Source: Chromohalobacter canadensis (GTDB lineage Bacteria > Pseudomonadota > Gammaproteobacteria > Pseudomonadales > Halomonadaceae). Taken from it: a stretch of 64,000 nucleotides of DNA. Numbering within the stretch: the first letter of the stretch is position 1; each line of letters starts with the position of its first letter. Under the pieces are notes generated by a model, which worked only from the letters and a program-made list of their open reading frames with translations, was not told the origin of the DNA and did no database searches. Positions 60,270 to 64,000 of this stretch are shown here, piece by piece. A program made the translations under genes and the position numbers. The stretch spans positions 3,038,001 through 3,102,000 of the forward strand of contig NZ_CP140151.1 in assembly GCF_034479555.1 (NCBI RefSeq). The letters run 5' to 3'.

Positions 60270-60345
60270 GTCCCATTCGTCTAGTGGTCTAGGACACTGC
60301 CCTTTCACGGCAGTAACAGGGGTTCGAACCCCCTATGGGACGCCA
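60270..60345 (+). tRNA. tRNA-Glu (TTC), copy 3
   Basis: A 76-nt gene with encoded CCA and the normal GTTCGAACC T-loop. It ends the array. TATAAT at 60357-60362 just after it may be the -10 of the ABC transporter genes. Confidence 0.97.
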
Positions 60346-60472
60346 CTTCGTTTGCTTATAATATGCCTTGCCACTGAGTGCGGCGTTCGAGACATTGATT
60401 TTTCTCGATTTGCCCGCATTGTCTGCTGTCTTTGCAAGGTTTCTTTCGAATATCAAGAATTGGGTGCGCCAG

Positions 60473-61435
60473 ATGGCAGAACCAGCACTGTCCATCCGCG
60501 GGCTGACGAAGGTCTACGGTAATGGCTTCAATGCCCTCAAGGGCATCGATCTCGACGTCGCCGAAGGCGACTTTTTTGCGCTTCTCGGTCCCAACGGGGC
60601 GGGTAAGTCCACCACGCTAGGGGTCGTATCATCCCTGGTACAGAAGACGGGTGGCAGCGTGAGCGTGTTCGGTATCGATATCGACCGCGACTTCGCCAAG
60701 GCCAAGTATCACCTCGGCGTGGTGCCGCAGGAATTCAACTTCAACCAGTTCGAGAAGGTCGAGGACATCGTCCTGACCCAGGCGGGCTATTACGGCATGC
60801 CGATGCGCGAGGCCAAGCCGCGCGCCGAACAGTTGCTGCGCGATCTCGGCCTGTGGGACAAGCGCAAGGGGAGTGCGCGCATGCTCTCCGGTGGCATGAA
60901 GCGCCGCCTGATGATCGCACGTGCCCTGATCCACCGCCCTCGGCTTCTAATTCTCGACGAGCCGACCGCCGGGGTGGATATCGAACTACGCCGCAGCATG
61001 TGGGAATTCATGAAGCGCATCAATCGTGAAGGCACCACCATCATCCTCACCACGCATTATCTGGAAGAAGCCGAGAGCCTGTGCCGTAACATCGCCATCA
61101 TCAACCACGGCGATATCGTCCAGAACACCAGCGTGCGTGACCTGCTGGCCCAGCTCAACACCGAGACCTTCCTGCTCGATCTGGCCCGGCCGGTCGAGAC
61201 CGCGCCAGAACTGGAAGGCTTCAGCGTGGAACGTGTCGACGCCACGCAACTGGCGCTTTCGGTCGAGCGAGGACAGCGGCTCAACGATGCTTTCGAGCAA
61301 TTCTCAGCGCAGGGCTTCGAAATCGTCTCGATGCGCAACCGCGCCAACCGCCTGGAGGAAATGTTCGTGTCGATGGTCGAGCACGCCAACGCCGAAAGCG
61401 GCCGATCCACCGACAAGGTGGAGGTGCGCTCATGA
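60473..61435 (+). CDS. yadG: ABC transporter ATP-binding protein, YadG type
   Basis: A 320-aa ATPase subunit of an ABC-2 type exporter. Walker A GPNGAGKST is near residue 43, then the Q-loop VPQEFNFNQFE, signature LSGGMKRRLMIARAL, Walker B LLILDEPTAGVD and H-loop LTTHYLEEAE. A C-terminal helical extension of about 90 residues is typical of YadG. Its stop overlaps the permease start (ATGA). The substrate is unknown. The ribosome site before the ATG at 60473 is weak. Confidence 0.9.
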   Translation: MAEPALSIRGLTKVYGNGFNALKGIDLDVAEGDFFALLGPNGAGKSTTLGVVSSLVQKTGGSVSVFGIDIDRDFAKAKYHLGVVPQEFNFNQFEKVEDIVLTQAGYYGMPMREAKPRAEQLLRDLGLWDKRKGSARMLSGGMKRRLMIARALIHRPRLLILDEPTAGVDIELRRSMWEFMKRINREGTTIILTTHYLEEAESLCRNIAIINHGDIVQNTSVRDLLAQLNTETFLLDLARPVETAPELEGFSVERVDATQLALSVERGQRLNDAFEQFSAQGFEIVSMRNRANRLEEMFVSMVEHANAESGRSTDKVEVRS

Positions 61436-62205
61436 ATGCCTGGCAGACCTGGATCGCGCTTTGGACCCTGGTGACCAAGGAGGTGCGCCGCTACATGCGC
61501 ATCTGGCCGCAGACGCTGCTGCCGCCTTCGATCACCATGACCATGTACTTCATCATCTTCGGCAACCTGATCGGCTCGCGCATCGGGCCCATGGACAATA
61601 TCGACTACATCGATTACATCGTGCCCGGTCTGATCATGATGGCGGTGATCACCAACAGCTATTCCAACGTGGCCTCGAGCTTCTTCTCCAACAAGTTCCA
61701 GCGCAGCGTCGAGGAGATGATGGTCTCGCCGATGCCCAACTGGGTGATTCTCGCCGGTTTCGTGGTCGGCGGTGCATCGCGCGGTCTGGCCGTGGGCTTG
61801 ATCGTCACCGTGGTATCGATGTTCTTCACCGACCTTTCGATTCATCATCCCTTGGTGACCATCGGGGTGGTGATCATGACGGCGCTGCTGTTTTCCATCG
61901 GTGGCTTCATCAACGCTCTGGTGGCACACAAGTTCGACGACATCTCGATCGTGCCGATCTTCGTGCTGACACCGCTTACCTACCTGGGTGGGGTGTTCTA
62001 CTCGATCAACATGCTGCCGGACTTCTGGCAGGGCGTGTCGATGGTCAATCCCATTCTGTACATGGTCAACGCCTTCCGCTACGGCATTCTCGGGGTCTCG
62101 GACATTCCGGTCGGCGGGGCGCTGGTGGCCATCGCGGTGTTCATCGTCGTGTTCTTCGCGCTGGGGATGTGGATGCTCGACCGTGGCAAGGGGATCCGGA
62201 GCTGA
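61432..62205 (+). CDS. yadH: ABC-2 type permease, YadH type
   Basis: A 257-aa membrane subunit with six transmembrane helices. It forms the exporter with the ATPase encoded immediately upstream. Family segments are FGNLIGSRIG, KFQRSVEEMMVSPMP, YLGGVFYSINMLP and NPILYMVNAFRYG. The ATGA overlap with yadG shows translational coupling. The exported compound cannot be inferred. Confidence 0.9.
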   Translation: MNAWQTWIALWTLVTKEVRRYMRIWPQTLLPPSITMTMYFIIFGNLIGSRIGPMDNIDYIDYIVPGLIMMAVITNSYSNVASSFFSNKFQRSVEEMMVSPMPNWVILAGFVVGGASRGLAVGLIVTVVSMFFTDLSIHHPLVTIGVVIMTALLFSIGGFINALVAHKFDDISIVPIFVLTPLTYLGGVFYSINMLPDFWQGVSMVNPILYMVNAFRYGILGVSDIPVGGALVAIAVFIVVFFALGMWMLDRGKGIRS

Positions 62206-62206
62206 T

Positions 62207-63040
62207 ATGAGCGAACGTGACGAGACTCTCGAGCATGCGCCGCTAGGGCGCGAGCCGGCGTATCCCGAGCAGTACGACGCCGGCCTGCTGTTCCCCATCC
62301 CCCGGCAGGCCAACCGCGCGCCGCTGGGGCTCGACGACGCCGCGCTGCCGTTCGAGGGCGAGGACGAGTGGCACGCCTTCGAGCTCTCCTGGCTCGATGC
62401 GAAAGGTAAGCCGATCGTCGCTGTGGCCCGGTTCCGGCTGCCCGCCGACTCGCCCTCGCTGATCGAATCGAAGTCCTGGAAGCTGTATCTCAACAGCTTT
62501 AATCAGACGCGCTTCGACAGCCGCGAGGCGGTGGTCGAGACACTCGAGCGTGACCTGGCCCAGGAGGCAGGTGCGCCGGTGACGGTGGCCCTGTTCGGCG
62601 TCGAGGACGATGCCCTGACGCCCCGGGCGCTACCCGGCGAGTGCCTGGACGATCTCGACGTGAGCATCGAGCACTACACGCCGACCCCCGAGCTGATCGA
62701 AGTCGGCGAAGAGATCGTCGAAGAAACGCTGCACTCGCATCTGCTCAAGTCCAACTGCCCGGTGACCGGCCAACCCGACTGGGGCAGCGTGCTGATTCGC
62801 TATCGCGGTCCCCGACTGGAGCGCGAGGCCTTGCTGAAGTACCTGATCTCCTACCGGCAGCATCAGGACTTTCACGAGCACTGCGTCGAGCACCTGTTCG
62901 TCGATCTCATGGCGCGGGCCAGGCCAGAGCGGCTGCTGGTCATGGCGCGCTACGTGAGGCGGGGCGGGCTGGATATCAGCCCCTGGCGGGGCACGCCCGG
63001 CGAGCGGCCGCCCACGCCACTCCGGCTGGCGCGCCAGTAA
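62207..63040 (+). CDS. queF: NADPH-dependent 7-cyano-7-deazaguanine reductase
   Basis: A 277-aa T-fold enzyme that reduces preQ0 to preQ1 in queuosine synthesis. This is the long, two-domain (E. coli-type) QueF. The substrate motif ESKSWKLYLNSFNQTRF is complete, the catalytic Cys is in LKSNCPVTGQPDWG, and the C-terminal FHEHCVEHLF is conserved. It starts one base after the yadH stop, with GGAG upstream, so it is likely in the same transcript. Confidence 0.95.
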   Translation: MSERDETLEHAPLGREPAYPEQYDAGLLFPIPRQANRAPLGLDDAALPFEGEDEWHAFELSWLDAKGKPIVAVARFRLPADSPSLIESKSWKLYLNSFNQTRFDSREAVVETLERDLAQEAGAPVTVALFGVEDDALTPRALPGECLDDLDVSIEHYTPTPELIEVGEEIVEETLHSHLLKSNCPVTGQPDWGSVLIRYRGPRLEREALLKYLISYRQHQDFHEHCVEHLFVDLMARARPERLLVMARYVRRGGLDISPWRGTPGERPPTPLRLARQ

Positions 63041-63123
63041 GTGTGAAACCTGACGCCATGCATTGAACGCAGGCGACTTCGGCCGCACATCATTACCCTA
63101 TTCAGACGGCCAAGGAGATGTTC

Positions 63124-63684
63124 ATGGATGCCATGACCTTACTGCACGAGCGCAGCTCGATGGGGAAACTGGCCGCGCCCGCCCCCGATCGCGATCAATT
63201 GGACGCGCTGTACCGCGCCGCCTTGCGTGCGCCCGATCACGATACCCTGACCCCGTGGCGGTTCATCGAGTTCTCAGGGGAAGGGCTCGACCGGCTGGGC
63301 GAGCTGTATGCCAAGGCCGAGCAGCGTCTTAATCCGCACATCGACGATGGCCACCTGGACGCCGCGCGCAAGAAGCCCAAGCGTGCGCCGATGATCATCG
63401 CGGTGATCGCCAAGGTCACGCCTGATCATCCCAAGGTGCCGCGTATCGAACAGCTGCTTTCCGCCGGCTGTGCGGCGCATGGCATCCTGCTTGCGGCACA
63501 GGCGCAAGGTTTGGGCGTCATGTGGCGCACTGGTCACTACGCCTTCGACCCCACCGTGCGTGAAGGCCTCGGCCTTGCCGAAGACGACGAGTTGGTTGGC
63601 TTTCTGTATCTCGGTCAGATGGGCGGGCGCCACAAGCCGCTGCCCGAACGCGATCCGAGTGACTTCGTCGAGCGCTGGTCGTGA
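63124..63684 (+). CDS. Nitroreductase family protein, YdjA-like
   Basis: A 186-aa FMN oxidoreductase of the minimal nitroreductase type. Diagnostic segments are RAPDHDTLTPWRFI near the N-terminus, a central AQAQGLGVMWRTG, and the terminal GFLYLGQMG. Homodimeric with FMN at the interface in relatives; the physiological substrate is unknown. AAGGAG six bases before the ATG at 63124 argues against the ATG at 63118. The next gene overlaps its stop. Confidence 0.87.
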   Translation: MDAMTLLHERSSMGKLAAPAPDRDQLDALYRAALRAPDHDTLTPWRFIEFSGEGLDRLGELYAKAEQRLNPHIDDGHLDAARKKPKRAPMIIAVIAKVTPDHPKVPRIEQLLSAGCAAHGILLAAQAQGLGVMWRTGHYAFDPTVREGLGLAEDDELVGFLYLGQMGGRHKPLPERDPSDFVERWS

Positions 63685-64000
63685 ACGGTACGCCACGCCG
63701 CCCGGGGGTGATGCATCCCCGCTTGCCGTTGCCCGAGGCGAGCGATGGAGACGATCTCGAGAGCTTTCTCGCCTGGCTGCGTGAGGCGATCCCGCAGGTT
63801 GCGCATTACGGCATTCACTCGCCTGCCTGGGACGCGACGACGCTCCACTGGCAAGTCGCGCTGGATGCCAACCTCAATGACAAAGGTACCGGCTTCGGCG
63901 GCGCGCTCGCCGGCGAAACCACCTTGCTCGGCTGGTGCTGGACGACACTATGGCTACGCGCTCAGGGCAGGGCGCAAGACGTGGTGATCGCCGAAGGCCA
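63681..64000 (+). CDS. YiiD C-terminal-type thioesterase (3'-partial)
   Basis: The frame starts with GTG at 63681, overlapping the nitroreductase stop (GTGA), and runs off the window. The visible 106 codons include LDANLNDKGTGFGGALAGETTLLGW, a hot-dog-fold thioesterase block like the C-terminal domain of YiiD, with a proline-rich N-terminus (RRPGVMHPRLPLP). The acyl substrate is unknown. It is likely co-transcribed with the nitroreductase gene. Confidence 0.7.
   Translation, partial: MNGTPRRPGVMHPRLPLPEASDGDDLESFLAWLREAIPQVAHYGIHSPAWDATTLHWQVALDANLNDKGTGFGGALAGETTLLGWCWTTLWLRAQGRAQDVVIAEG

Noticed and set aside
59714..60345. CRISPR-like repeat array
   Set aside because: The repeated blocks are tRNA genes and tRNA-tail units of unequal spacing, with no short regular repeats and no cas genes nearby.
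61057..62493. A 478-codon minus-strand frame opposite the YadGH-type exporter genes
   Set aside because: His/Asp/Arg-rich antisense shadow crossing three real genes.

Overview
The window is ordinary, gene-dense chromosome of a high-GC gammaproteobacterium. Gene order and protein character point to the Halomonadaceae (Chromohalobacter/Halomonas type). The supporting evidence is a BCCT osmolyte-type transporter, Pseudomonas-like synteny blocks (nadK/phosphoesterase/rhomboid/DUF1315/DUF2797; large NAD-glutamate dehydrogenase/pyrD/rmf/rlmKL; htpX/alaA/msrB) and moderately acidic proteins. This assignment is inference from content, not from a database match.

Layout. 0-9.3 kb: envelope and transport genes (NlpC/P60 lipoprotein, MFS, periplasmic MsrA, CDP-alcohol phosphotransferase, SlyD-type FKBP, LpxR-type lipid A deacylase, SlyB-type lipoprotein, DUF6314, EamA transporter, FMN glutamate-synthase-like enzyme). 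9.3-12.6 kb: ZntR with a DUF1853 protein, divergent from a MocR regulator coupled to a small membrane protein. 12.7-16.8 kb: nadK, metallophosphoesterase, rhomboid protease, DUF1315, DUF2797. 16.8-25.2 kb: DJ-1 family amidotransferase, cytochrome b561/YceI pair, CHASE3-HAMP-GGDEF cyclase, DkgB reductase, a frameshifted MATE transporter, DadA and a secreted EF-hand protein. 25.3-30.7 kb: phhC-phhB, RecQ helicase, BCCT transporter.

30.9-36.5 kb: the most notable block, a three-gene operon joined by ATGA overlaps that encodes a MukBEF/MksBEF/Wadjet-like SMC complex (1236-aa SMC ATPase, MksE-like, kleisin-like). No recognisable JetD/MksG nuclease gene is present. A 26-codon ORF overlaps the third stop in the place where a fourth gene would begin. 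36.6-43.6 kb: rarA, a 142-bp hierarchical palindromic element, a hemerythrin-fold protein lacking most iron ligands, umuC-umuD under a perfect LexA box (the UmuD has lost its catalytic Ser/Lys dyad), LysR, murI and trmA. 43.8-53.8 kb: NAD-glutamate dehydrogenase, a two-domain secreted protein, pyrD, rmf and rlmKL. 53.8-59.5 kb: WGR-domain protein, pdxB, htpX, alaA, ylqF, msrB.

59.7-60.35 kb: a tRNA array Glu-Gly-Glu-Gly-Glu behind a strong sigma70-type promoter. Each tRNA-Gly is followed by a 77-bp repeat that ends in a copy of the tRNA-Gly 3' terminus. 60.5 kb to the end: YadGH-type ABC exporter, queF, YdjA-like nitroreductase and the start of a YiiD-type thioesterase cut by the window edge. 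No CRISPR array, rRNA, intact insertion sequence or prophage was seen.
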